NCBI GenBank assembly: GCA_037074705.1
Contig: CM073594.1
Coordinates: 76,075,009-76,139,008, forward strand
Source of the DNA: Zhengitettix transpicula
Taxonomy: Eukaryota; Arthropoda; Insecta; Orthoptera; Tetrigidae
Direction of reading: 5' to 3'
Length of the DNA: 64,000 bases
Numbering within the stretch: the stretch's first letter is position 1; every line of letters starts with the position of its first letter. The notes beneath the pieces are model-generated. The model was not told the origin of the DNA and ran no database searches. It saw nothing but the letters and a program-made list of their open reading frames with translations. Positions 23,770 through 34,228 of this stretch are shown here, in pieces. Made by a program: the position numbers and the translations under genes.

Positions 23770-24090
23770 TATAAATAAAACGCAGTTCCTTAAAGTCAGA
23801 AAAAGATTTATAATTGAAAAAATACACCGTTTTATCATTATTTGCATACATCTTCAGGTATGTAAAGTTTTACACACAAAAAAAACAATACATGAAATTA
23901 ACATAATATTTTAATGAGGAATTTTGTTGATAACTTAATAATGTGTACGAAAATTTCTATAATTATTTTATAAACAATATCTGTCATCAAAATTTTATGT
24001 TAATTATTGTATTGTTTGTTTTTCTGTGTAAGAGGTTGTATATAGCTACAAAACGTTGTATTTTTATCATATACTCTCATCTCAGGGAAG
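23770..24090. mobile_element. Foldback PLE-tail-like element, copy 1
   Basis: Left (TAAAGTCAGAAAAAGATTTA, then an inverted GAAAC/CTGAAGA-type core at 23829-23857) and right parts are inverted relative to each other. It is homologous to 28412-28773 and joined to the Helitron fragment at the same base, so the two were copied as one unit. The right arm is more decayed here. Confidence 0.55.
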
Positions 24091-24302
24091 TTTATTTGGG
24101 CCATTTAAATAAAGAACAAACCTTTCTTACATTCAAAATAACAATCAAATTTTACAACATTAAAAATAAACAAGAAAATGAACGTGAATCCTAAATCTGA
24201 CGATTTGATCCTTATTTAACGTTTATAAATAACTTTTATAAAATTCCTCTCTGTACTTACAATTTTCTTTACTGGTACAAGGCATTCATTGACACACTAT
24301 AC

Positions 24303-24304
24303 AC

Positions 24305-24341
<37 letters not shown>

Positions 24342-24349
24342 ATATATAT
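24303..24349. repeat. (TA)n tract
   Basis: About 47 bases of nearly pure TA immediately precede an LTR-B. Confidence 0.9.
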
Positions 24350-25317
24350 TGTAGAGATCACCAATGCGTAATGAAAGTTTTTTAAAATAATATTTGCATT
24401 TTTGGCGTAATATTGAGGTCATATCATTGTAAGTATCAGTCAGTGTGGCGCAAGAATGCAAAGATTGGAATGTTTCCAGCCCGTATTGTTGTCGGCAGCG
24501 TGTGTAATTCGCAGAGCTTTGGCGAAATGAAAGTCTCATTAGGGAGGTCGACCGATGATGGTCATAGTAAGTCGATGCCGGGGAGTAACCCGATGACGGT
24601 CTTGGCGAGTCGGCCGATTATAAACATAACAAAGTCTGTTTTAGCGAGTAACCATGTAGTGGTCGAGCAAAGTTAATGCTGGATAACGACTGATAAGTTC
24701 TTATTCAACCTACGATAGTAAATAACTTTTATGTATAGTCGGCAGATATAAGTAATACGAAAAAAAAATCTTAAACAATAATTGGAGCAGTGTCCGGTGA
24801 TCAATTGGCCGGAATTTAGCGAAGTGAACCAAAGCTGTGAACAGTGAAAGATCTGTTGAAATAAATTTTCTTTAAAAGAAAAATAGTGAAGTGCATAAGT
24901 GGTGTGGCACAAGAGCAGCTTTAATAAACTGGTACGTACAAATCTCTATTGTAAACCCTATATAAAAATAGTAACCATCTGAGTTCTTAGAATTTCTATA
25001 AATTCACTGGATTTCAGATTCATTTAGATTTTTTATAATAATTATTATTATAAATTTAATTTTTATTCTTTTGAAACTCTTTGATTTTCATATGATAATT
25101 GCAAATTACTATAACTATATAATCAGGCCTGAAGAATTAAGTGTTCCGTTTAAAACTGCGGTAATTATTTAAAATTTGTACAGTGCCCAAATTAAATAGA
25201 AATTTGTATGAAATATTTTTTTATATTTAAAAATTTGTTATAATTTAGGTATAAATCGTATTAATTATAATTTCCTTTAAACGTGGTTTTTATCATTTCA
25301 TGAATTTGAATATTACA
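24350..25317 (+). mobile_element. Solo LTR, family B, copy 2
   Basis: It starts TGTAGAGATCACCAATGC next to a TA tract. Conserved blocks TATTGAGGTCATATCATTGT, GATTGGAATGTTTCCAG and GATCAATTGGCCGGAATTTA match the other LTR-B copies. A reduced GGCCTGAAG box lies near 25128. The right boundary (TATTACA, 25317) is approximate. Confidence 0.55.
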
Positions 25318-25546
25318 TTAATTGGTTTCAACTTGGTGGCTTTTATTTTATTTTCTTAAATTGCATACTATAATATATAATATTTGTCTTGTTTAGCATT
25401 ATTTCCATGCATAATACGTTGTCGATTGATGGGAGAGGCGTGACGTCATCACCATACAAAAGTCTCCCTGGTCTACTTGTCACGCAGTTCAAGTTGACAC
25501 CTGATTCATTTAACCTGCACGTGCACTGTAAATTTGTATAAGATTG

Positions 25547-26070
25547 TTTTTTAGGGTAACAGGCTACATGAGGGTAATCCACATAGTGGAATCTCCCCTT
25601 TAATAGCATAGGAAGGGTTTGAAAGGGGGGATGCGGAAGGGTAGAGGAAGGTAGCCAAGGGTTAACTAGGGCCCCCGGGCTATATTTTAAGGATCCTACC
25701 CGGCATTCGCCTAAAGAAATGCATGGAAACCCTAGAAAAACCTGCATCAGGTAGTTCGGGCATTGGGAACTTGTCCAACGTCCTTCCGAAAGCGAGAGAA
25801 TAGTTTGCTGTGGGGACGTAGCATTCCCTTCTCCGTGCCTCGACCAGTTTAGGAGACTGGCCCACTATTCCAATGGGAATAGAGGACAACTCTTACCGTA
25901 TGCCCAAGGTCTGTGTCCCCGGAACTTACACCTCTCAGAACAGGCCGAGGTGCCTCGGCTTGTGGGTACCTTAGTTCAAAAACGGAGAGGAAAAGGCATC
26001 CCCTAAGTTAGCCTCTTCGTATCTCTCCTACAAGGTTCTGCCTGCGAAATAACATCCCTCGCAGGTCTAG
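25547..26070 (-). mobile_element. SINE-like retroposon, copy 4
   Basis: This is a nearly full-length copy with the A-run at 25547-25552. Its 5' part (minus strand, ~26030-26070) contains the CCTGCGAGGGATGTTATTTC block that is duplicated in the copy at 29.6 kb. The order of all internal blocks is unchanged. Confidence 0.75.
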
Positions 26071-27589
26071 GGTAGAGGTTTGTTTGTTGAAAGATTATAA
26101 AGAATAAAACTTATACTCAACGGTAGTGAGAAGAAAGACTCGTGCTCATATGCTAATTTGTCAAGTTATTAATAAAAATAAATATTTATCAGGTACAATA
26201 ACATGTTAGCAGGAATTTAAAGACTGTCTAAAATGTTTGTCTGTTTGAATTCGGGGAAAATAATTTCTTATATGTAAATCTTTATAAAAAATTTTGTTCA
26301 AAGTTAATTTCCCAGATTTACTTAATGGGATCTGAGAATAACATTAAACAGGTATTGAATTGATGAATGAAAGTAGGTTGACGGAATTCAGTGAAAACGT
26401 GATTATTAAAATTAAAATTATTAATCGAATTAACATTGTAAATCTTTAACATTTAAGGTGAATCAACCTACAGAAGAATAACCGAAGAAGTAAACAAATA
26501 AACGAATACAGTAAAAGAGGAACTTATTTAGGCAAAGAAACCTCTTTTTTCCAGTTTTTTGTTTTCCCTTTGAGTGAAGACGAAGGGGATCTTTGCTCTT
26601 CTGTTTTAAATATGAAAGCAACTTTGCAAAATCTCCACTCGCTGCTTTCACGATTCGTCCACTTATCTACACACACACAGACAGACAGACAGACGGACAG
26701 ACACAGGTGAAAGGGGTGAGAGACTTGAGCCTCATTCAGAGACTCTCCATTAATCCTCGTGCAGAGAGAGGAAGCGGCTGGAGGATTAGAGTGGACACAA
26801 CTTCAGCTCCAAGACTCTCTTGTTTACGAAACTCAGTTACAGCCGGATCGGAACGAAAAGGGGAGTTTGTGGGGAGGTGAAAAAAAATATATAGGGGGGT
26901 CGCAAAGGGAGAAGCAGAGTAAAAGGGAAGCGACAGGGGACGAGCTAACAGACTAACTAAAGCTCAAAGGCTGAAAAGAAAACGTTTCCATGAAAGGCAA
27001 GAGCTTAGGCCTCTACGTCAGGAAACTTTCTTTCGAATGTTGTGGAAAGCCAACGGTAATAAAACGGTTTCTCAAAAGGTCAAAGACCCCCAATAAAATA
27101 TTAAAAGTGAAATATAAAAACCTAGAGAGAAAAATCAAGGTCAAAGTAGCACGTTTCTTTTTTTGATAGTAATCATATAAGAGAGATTTTTTTTCTAAAT
27201 TTTACTTTCGGCTACAACTTGGCTTTAAAATTGGTTTTGTCTGCGTTTATAAACAAACTATTTCTTTTGTCGTTTTTCTGTCATTCTACATCTTTCTGCA
27301 TTTCTCATCCTCCACGTTTTATAATTTTCCTGTAGCGTCAACACAATCATCATCATGTAAGAGATCGGAACAGAAAATTTGACAACAAATATTTAATTGT
27401 TTCTGACTCTGTGTGTGACTTCGTTAGACAAGAAAAAATATCAGATAAATCCAAAAGGAAGAGAGACAAAGTGGAGAAAATATGAAGAGTAGAGAATAAA
27501 ATTAATCAACTGATATAATTTAAGTGAAATTAAAAATAATTGGTAAAAGTAAATTATAAATAAGCTGTATCGTTATTTAGGAATCACGC
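26071..27589. other. No gene seen; short CAGA repeat
   Basis: It contains a (CAGA)n/(CA)n tract at 26673-26705 and a GA-rich block at 26870-26940. No conserved coding or mobile motif was recognised. Confidence 0.45.
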
Positions 27590-28411
27590 TGCATACAGGG
27601 ATATTCTACGGTTACTAGACGAACCCAGGGGCGAGGGTGGACGGGAGTGGAAATTTTGAAACAAATAAACACGGTCGATATTTGCGTTGAATAAATATTT
27701 TTCAGGGTTAATTAGATTGGCAATATTTCTACCGATCTTGTTTGTGTATAATTTCAACACATTTTGGCTTGGGCGGGAGCACCCTTAGGGGTGGGTATTG
27801 AGGATCGTTACATAAAAATAACGCAAAAAAAACACTCAGATTCTAGTCAAATCGAGGTTACGGATGTCGCCGAGTTTGTTTATCATAACCTGGGAAACGT
27901 GCCGGGGTGGACGAGGATGGGGTAGAATGGGTGGGGGTAGAAAATTTCATATATCCTAAACGGCCGATATTTGCGACGAATAAATAATTTGTTAATGAGA
28001 TTCATAATATTTCGAATTAATGTGTCACGTATAATTTCAACCCCTTTCGACACTGGAAGGGAGAACGTTAGGGGTGGAATGGCGTTACAGTAAAATAACG
28101 CGAAAACATCCGCGATTCGAGTCCAATCCAGGGTTATGGATGTCTCTGAGTTTAATTCTGACATTCAACTTTCCGTTTAACACACAGGGTCGGGGTGGAC
28201 GCGGATGGAAATTTTCAAACACGAAAATGGACGATATATTCGTCAAAAATAATCTCTTTAGGGATCAATGAATTCAACCCTTTTTGGAATGTGAAGTCGT
28301 ATGTTTAGGGATAGTAGTCGAGGTGTGTTACATAAAAATAACGCAAAAACAACCGAGAATGGAGTAAAATATTGATATATGACAACCCGGGCAACCCAGG
28401 CACGCAGCTAG
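27590..28411 (+). mobile_element. Helitron 3' array fragment 2
   Basis: Three ~280 bp array units end at 28408-28411 with CACGCAGCTAG followed by T, the expected Helitron CTAG|T terminus. The upstream hairpin is decayed (CCCGGGCAACCCAGG). The part from 27880 is homologous to 23241-23769. No 5' TC end was identified. Confidence 0.7.
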
Positions 28412-28773
28412 TTATAAATAAAACGCAGCCCCTTAAAGTCAGAAAAAGATTTATAATTGAAATAATACAACGTTTTATCGCTATTTACATACATCTTCAG
28501 GCATATAAAGTTTTACACAGCAAAACAAAAATAATACAATAAATTAACATAAAATTTTGATCAGAAATTTTGTTGACAACTTAATAGCGTGTACGAAAAT
28601 TTCTATAATTATTTTATAAATAATATCTGTCATCAAAATTTAATGTTAATTATTGTATTGTTTGTTTTGCTGTGTAAAACTTTAGGTACCTGAAGAGGTA
28701 CAAAACGTTGTATTTTTATCAATAATAAATCTTTTTCTGACTTTAAAAGACTGTGCTTTATTTGTAACTTACT
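28412..28773. mobile_element. Foldback PLE-tail-like element, copy 2
   Basis: The outer ~150 bp on each side are inverted copies (TTAAAGTCAGAAAAAGATTTA on the left, its complement near 28723-28750). Each arm has a decayed hammerhead-like core: 28472-28500 (29 nt, minus) and 28690-28706 (loop deleted, plus). The inner sequence is also palindromic around 28590-28640. The arrangement resembles PLE terminal repeats in opposite orientation; the relation to PLE is inference from the core boxes. Confidence 0.6.
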
Positions 28774-29177
28774 CTTAAACAGTCAGATACATATCATCAT
28801 TAAAAACAACTTGTATTAAAACATCAATGATTGGAAAGTTTACATTAAATGCTCAAAATTGCGGCCACAAACAGTAAGACACTTGGTAGCGTCAAAGGAG
28901 TGATCGGCGAACAGTTCCAAATCCGACGCCGCAGTGGATACGCGAGTGACGAGACTCCTCAATGGAGTTCAAATGGTGTCTCGTAAATCACGGATGGCTT
29001 GTCAAAAGTCCCCGTAATAAGTTAATCGATTCTCGATAAATCTGGCGATCGGGTGAGGCATTTAGCATTATTTGCTGTTGTAGTATAAATAAACAATTAT
29101 TTTTTTTGTCAATTTTTTTTGTGTGTTGGTACCTGAACGCGATCATACTGTATTATACTATCTAATAGAAAGTTCCT
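28774..29177. other. No gene seen
   Basis: Unremarkable AT-rich DNA. Confidence 0.5.
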
Positions 29178-29402
29178 TATTTTAATCACGAGGGTAAATG
29201 GGGACCGGACCGGTATACGAGACCAGGACCTTCCGTTCACCGGGTCAATGCTCTAATCACTTACTTTCCTTGCCGACTTACGATCCGATGCAAAATTCCT
29301 CCTTAGACCTCAATTTGGGAGTCTACAAGGATAGTAAGTGGTTAAAGCATCCCCCCAGTGAACGGCAGGTTCGTTTCCCGGTCCAGTAGCCATGATTAAA
29401 AT
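29178..29402. repeat. Inverted pair of tRNA-like units
   Basis: Positions 29178-29270 and 29315-29402 are inverted copies. The plus-strand member has an A-box-like TAGTAAGTGGTTAAAGCAT (29332-29350) and a B-box GGTTCGTTTCC (29368-29378), 37 bases apart start to start, as in tRNA genes. The minus-strand member keeps the A-box but has a damaged B-box. They are probably tRNA-derived SINE heads or an inverted tRNA-like transposon end; a functional tRNA is unlikely. Confidence 0.5.
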
Positions 29403-29461
29403 AAAAAAATTAACTTAGTTAATCTTTACTAATTGTAATAATAAGACGAAAAAATTATACT

Positions 29462-29590
29462 GCTGATTGAAAATAAGAAAGATAGTCAAATACAGACAAA
29501 CAGAAATGATAATATAAATACCACACAACGTTTCTGGAAGCCCTGCGCCTTTCTTCGGGTACAGAAAAACTTAAGAGTCTAGAGCGACAC
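29462..29590 (-). mobile_element. Penelope-like 3' tail, distal part
   Basis: Its minus-strand sequence aligns with 34090-34228 (CTGATTGAAAAT end, AAAGATAG-CAAATAC, then the core). The hammerhead-like core is at 29530-29558 (CCGAAGA ... GAAAC). It is separated from the rest of the same PLE (30686 onward) by two SINE insertions. Confidence 0.65.
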
Positions 29591-29600
29591 ATTTGCACGA

Positions 29601-30164
29601 TTTTTTGGGGGGGTAACAGGCTACATGAGGGTAATCCACATGGTGGCAACTTCCCTTTAATAGCATAGGAAGTGATTTGAAAGGGGGGATGCGGAAGGGT
29701 AGAGGAAGGTAGCAAACGGTTAACTAGTTTAAGGATCCTTCCCGGCATTCGCCTAAAAGTAATGCAGGGAAACCTCTAGAAAAACCTGCATCAGGTAGGT
29801 CGGGCATTGGGTACTTGTCCCACGCCCTTCCGATAGCGGGAGAAGAGTTTACTGTGGGGGACGCAGCATTTCCATCTCCGTACCTCGACCAGTTTAGGAG
29901 GCAGCTGGCCGACTGTTACAATGTGAACAGCGAACGCCTCTTACCGTATGCCCAAGGTCTGCGACCCCGAAACATACACTTCTCAAAACATGCCGAGGTG
30001 TCTCGGCTTGTAGGAACCTTAGTTCAAAAACGGACAGATGAAAAGGCATCCACAAAGGTAGCCCCTTCCTGTCTCTCCTACAAGGTTCTGCCTGCGAGAG
30101 AACATCCCTAGCAGGTACTGCCTGCGAGAGAATAGCCCTCGCAGACAGCTTCGCCCCCTGCTGC
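29601..30164 (-). mobile_element. SINE-like retroposon, copy 5 (longest)
   Basis: This is the best-bounded copy. The 10-bp target duplication ATTTGCACGA lies immediately on both sides (29591-29600 and 30165-30174), giving an element of about 564 bp with the A-run at the plus-strand left edge. Its 5' part has a tandem duplication of a CTGCCTGCGAGAGAA-type block. Defined ends of this kind support retroposition. Confidence 0.85.
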
Positions 30165-30174
30165 ATTTGCACGA

Positions 30175-30685
30175 ATTTTTTTTTTTTTGGTGTAGGCTGG
30201 CTGTGTGTAGGGTAATACACATAGTGGCAACTCCCCTCTTATAGCATACGAAAGGGATTTAAAAGGGGGAATGCGGAAGGGTAGAGGAAGGTAGCCAAGG
30301 GTTAACTAGGGCCCCTGGGCTATATTTTAAGGATCCAACCCGGCATTCGACTAAAAGTAATGCAGGACAAACTCTATAAAAATCTGCATCATGTAGGTCG
30401 GGCATTTGTTACTTGTCCCACGCTCTTTCGATGGCGGGAGAGGGGTTTGCTGTGGGGTCGCAGCTTACCCCTCGCCATGCCTTGGCCAGTTTAGGAGGCA
30501 GCTGGCCGACTATTCCAATAGGAATAGCGGACATTTCTTACCCTATGCCCAAAGTCTGCGACCCCGGAACATACACCACTCAAAACAGACCGAGGTGCCT
30601 CGGCATATGGGAACCTTAGTTCAAAAAACCAGAGAGTTGTGAAGGCATACCCAAAGGTAGTCCCCGCCAGAGTTCACTGTGAATG
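30175..30685 (-). mobile_element. SINE-like retroposon, copy 6
   Basis: A second SINE in the same orientation sits in the same target. Its right flank again reads ATTTGCACGA (30686-30695), so three copies of the target word bracket two elements. It has a longer A-run (T-run ~30177-30188) and a shorter 5' end than copy 5. Confidence 0.85.
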
Positions 30686-31500
30686 ATTTGCACGAGTCAG
30701 TTGACAAAACTTATAACCTAAGAAAACGTAATCGACAATGGGAAAGCAGAAGGTTTAGCGTTATAATAAGGCATCGTAGCAATTGTTGAGTTTCATTGTT
30801 CGTATATTAATTGCTATGAAATTAAATTTCATGTGAAGCATGATATGAGTATGGAATTGTACCTGGTGTCAATGTCTACGATCTTAGCATTTTGCCAATC
30901 AATGTTTCAAATGATGATATGTTTGGAGACTACAGATTATTTATCGTTGGGGAGTTTGATATTAAACATATGTTCCGTGATACGTGAATTAAGGGAACGT
31001 TTTCTTTGCCCTATGTAGCAGGAATTACAAATAGAGCAAGAGATTTTGTGTACAACACAATTTTTTCTGTAGGTGTCAAGTGGGTCTTTGTGATTTTTAA
31101 TCAAGAAGGAAAGAGTTAAAGTAATATAGCTCTGTCTGCAATATTCTATACCACAGCTCTCTTTTGGTTAGGAGGATGATCAGAAAGAAAATTGAGAACA
31201 CGACCGGAGTATGTTGGTTTTGTGAACCAACTGGTGAGAATAGAAGTATTGTGACCGGATACAGTGACATCAAGGAAATTAAGAGAATAATTCAATTCAA
31301 GTTCATGTGTGAATTGTAAGTTGGGGTGATAATTATTGAAGTATTGACTAAGGTTGATTTTAGAGGTATTAACAATATAAAAAATGCCAGTTACATATGT
31401 GATGTAGCAAAGAGATTGGACAGGACGTAGAGAAAGACAAGAATTCTCTAAAACTCTCATGACTATCTCAGCAAAAAGAACAATTGATGGAAGAACAATT
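30686..31500 (-). pseudogene. Penelope-like retroelement RT and GIY-YIG, broken
   Basis: Translated on the minus strand from ~31460, one frame reads LNFLDVTVSGHN, then SWFTKPTYSGRVLNFLSDHP and PNQKRAVV, a characteristic PLE reverse transcriptase C-terminal block. Where the catalytic YVDDx motif is expected the frame has YVTGIF, so the two aspartates are lost. After a shift, about 31035-30850 reads CSICNSCYIGQRKRSLN, SRITEHMFNIKLPNDK and a stop, then VVSKHI: the GIY-YIG nuclease with its C/C-rich lead-in and YIGQ-KR motif. Several stops and frameshifts make it dead. The 3' tail continues beyond two SINEs to 29462. Confidence 0.8.
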
Positions 31501-32155
31501 GATTTAATGAAAGTGAACCTGATTGAACTTTAAATAAGTGGAATTGAGGATTAGATTTAAAATGCATTGACACCAGGTACGGAATTATATCAGGGATGAA
31601 ATAAAAAATTTACGTCTGATATTATTCTTGTTGTAGTATTTAATTTTAAGAAATAAGCAAAGCCGTCAAATTAATGTAATAAATTGATATTGAGTTGGTA
31701 AATTAAATAATTTAAGAAATTCAATTTTAAGTACAAAATGTTTATTGCAAATTTATGTTTAGTTGGATTTTGTGCAAATTCATTGACATAATTGTCACAG
31801 CTTTATTGATGTTCTTAATTATTCAGGGCTGCTTATTGGGCCTCTAACAGTAATCCGCAATTATAGCCGAATTAAATGAAAACAAAATGGTAGAAAATAA
31901 TGAATTAAATTTACAATAATTGATAATATAGAAAAAGTTAAAAAAATCTGAAATCCAGATAAATCTAAAGAAATCTGGCGGTAAGCAATTTCTATAGTAC
32001 TTATCGGAGCTGCTCTCATAAAACACTACTTATTCACGTCACTAATAATTTGCAAGGATTTTATTATACAGGCCGTGGTATTATTTCACTATTCACAACC
32101 TAAATCAGCAAAATTAACCAAATTGGCTCATTACCATACGTATTGAAGTCCTATA

Positions 32156-33440
32156 CCACTGTGATAAAAAAGTAAGGTGAAATTGTCATTCAAAACTCAC
32201 GGGTATTAGGAAGGCAGGTAATTTTTTCCCTATGTTGGTAGGACTGTCTATAATATTTCCCAAGCGACTGTTTGTTAAAAGGTTTAATTATCACCGAGTT
32301 ACACGTCTTTTTGTAAATAACCAAAAATGAATTTTTCGATTTTTGCAATGGGTGATTTTGTTGAGCAAAGAACTTGCATCAAATTTTGTTTGCGGAACGA
32401 ATATTCTTGTGCGGACACGTTGAAAATGTTGCGGAAGGCCTTTAGTGATCAAACTATGGCACAAAAAAACGTTTATAAGTGGTACAACGAGTTCAAAGAG
32501 GGTCGAGAACGCGTTGAAGACGAAACGCGCTCTGGACGACCATCAACATCTACCGACGAGGGCGACGTCCAAAGAATCAAAGAGTTGGTGCTTGAAAATC
32601 GTCGATGAACAATTAGAGATCTCGCTGATAGTGTTGGAATATCATTTGGCTCAGCCCAAACAATTTTGAAGAATGTTTTGTGTCTCAACCGCGTCAAGTC
32701 TCGATTGGTGCAAAAATCGATCAATTTTTTTGGAAAAAATCGTCGCGTTGATGTGTGTGAAACTTTGCTGTCTGACTATCAGGATCACTTGAAATGCATC
32801 ATTAGTGGAGACGAGACTTCGATTTACGCATACGACCCTGAAACCACCGACCAAGCCAGCGAATATCGTGCAAAAGGCAAAGTCTATCGAAAATCAAGAT
32901 CATGTTGTCAGTTTTCTTTGATTATCGTGGTGTGGTGCACTATGAATTCCTTCCGCCGGCCCAAACTGTCAATAAAGAATAGTATTTGAGCGTTATGCGT
33001 CGTTTGCGTGAAGCTATTCGTCTGAAACGGCCGGAATTATGGGCGAACAACTCTTGGTTCCTTCATCACGATAATGCACCATGTCATTTTGCATTGGTTC
33101 TTCGCGAGTTTTTTGCCAAGAACTCGACTCATATCGTTCTGCAACCACCGTATTCGCCTGATTTGGCTCCGTACGACTTCTGGTTATTCAGCAAACTCAA
33201 AAGGGAAATGTGGGGACGCCGTTTTGACACGATTGAGGAGATAAAAACCGAATCGAAGAAGGTCGTGTAGGCTATACCGGAAAAAGACTATTCCGACTGT
33301 TTCGAGGACTGGAAAAAGCGTTGGAAAAAGTGCGTTTTATCGGACGGGGATTACTTTGAAGGGGATGAAATTTATTAGGAAGAATAAATAAAAAATTTAT
33401 ATTTTATAAATAAATTCACCTTAATTTTTGTTCACAGTGG
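32156..33440 (+). mobile_element. mariner-family DNA transposon
   Basis: The 1285-bp element has terminal inverted repeats of about 30 bp (left starts CCACTGTGATAAAAAAGTAA at 32156; the right, inverted, starts CCACTGTGAACAAAAATTAA at 33440), each flanked by the TA duplication (32154-32155 and 33441-33442). Size, TIR length and TA target are typical for mariner. It inserted into the LTR-B copy here. Confidence 0.93.
32327..33378 (+). pseudogene. mariner transposase, inactivated
   Basis: The frame opens at 32327 (or at the internal ATG of MGDFVEQRT at ~32348). It shows the N-terminal helix-turn-helix region (LRNEYSCADTLKMLRKAF, then KNVYKWYNEFKEGRERVED), the linker GRPSTSTDEG and a second DNA-binding segment (TIRDLADSVGIS). 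The catalytic region has D at 32810 (GDETS, where W is usual), D at 33070 (HHDNAP) and D at 33175 (YSPDLAPYD), giving D34D spacing. Three lesions kill it: TGA at 32606, a frameshift with a missing segment near 32880-32905, and TAG at 32980; a further TAG lies at 33268. The end is GDYFEGDEIY plus stop. The catalytic aspartates remain, but no functional protein is encoded. Confidence 0.92.
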
Positions 33441-33911
33441 TACATGGTTTTAGAGGATAAACCGATCAGTTTTAAATCGCCGCGAACTTATATCTCTTTC
33501 ATAAAATTATAACCACTTAAAAAAACCTTTTCCCATAACTTTAGTTTTACTTCGCTAAAGTTTTGGCCAATTGAGCACGTCTTCAACATTTCGTCTAGAA
33601 CTTTTTTATCCCACGTCTACCAGCCGACTGTACTCTATTGTTCTGGTTCTCAGTGCAGAATGAACACTTTACTGTTTCATTTAATACGCAGGCTGAACGC
33701 GACCGCTACTGGCCGGTTCCATTGCGGACTCTACTGGACTGTTCTCTCCTCAAAACTTTTCCACATAACAAAACGCCAACAATAATACTCACACGCAAGC
33801 TGACTGTTGTCTACAATACCTGGGACATAATTATTACGCCTACAATACAAATATTGACTAAATTGTAAATAAAATCCTTTCATTATACGCATTGCATTGG
33901 TGGTCATCACA

Positions 33912-34228
33912 ATATATAGCAGAGATGCTTCACCTTAAATCTAACATCACTACAATTAATGAACAAATTGTCACTATGAAACTCATCAATTGCTACGATC
34001 CCTTATTATTATGCTAAGCCTTCTGCTTTCACACTGTCGTTACGTTTTCTTCGCTTATAAGTTTTGTTAACTGACTCGTGCAGTTGTGTCTCTCTAGGCT
34101 CTTTGGTTTTTTATGCACCTAAAGAAAGACACAAGGCTTCCTGAAACGTTGTCTGATATTTATATTATAACTTATTTTGTCGGTATTTGGCTATCTTTCT
34201 TCTTATTATTAATTTTCAATCAGACGTA
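33912..34228 (+). mobile_element. Penelope-like tail in inverted orientation
   Basis: Its inverted sequence matches 30686-30830 plus 29462-29590, through blocks such as CAATTGCTACGAT, AGCCTTCTGCTTTC, ACTGACTCGTGCAG and CTCTCTAGGCTCTT. Its beginning is at ~31555-31590 (TGACACCAGGTACGGAATTA), displaced by the LTR-B. It carries a hammerhead-like core at 34119-34147 (CTAAAGA ... GAAAC). It forms the right boundary of the composite that starts at 29462. Confidence 0.7.

Larger units (their letters stand above)
31591..33911 (-). mobile_element. Solo LTR, family B, copy 3, split by mariner
   Basis: On the minus strand it begins TGTGATGACCACCAATGC at 33911. The GCTCAATTGGCCAAAACTTTA and GAGGCCCAATAAGCAGCCC boxes are those of family B. 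Excluding the mariner, its length is about 1.03 kb. ATAT occurs at 31587-31590 and 33912-33915, suggesting the 4-bp target duplication. The left end is not a clean CA and is placed by comparison with the uninterrupted PLE tail at 30.8 kb. Confidence 0.65.

Noticed and set aside
29332..29390. Functional tRNA gene
   Set aside because: A and B boxes are present but no complete acceptor, anticodon and T-stem pairing could be traced.
30833..31018. Plus-strand open frame as a protein
   Set aside because: It is antisense to the PLE GIY-YIG remnant, whose motif is on the minus strand.
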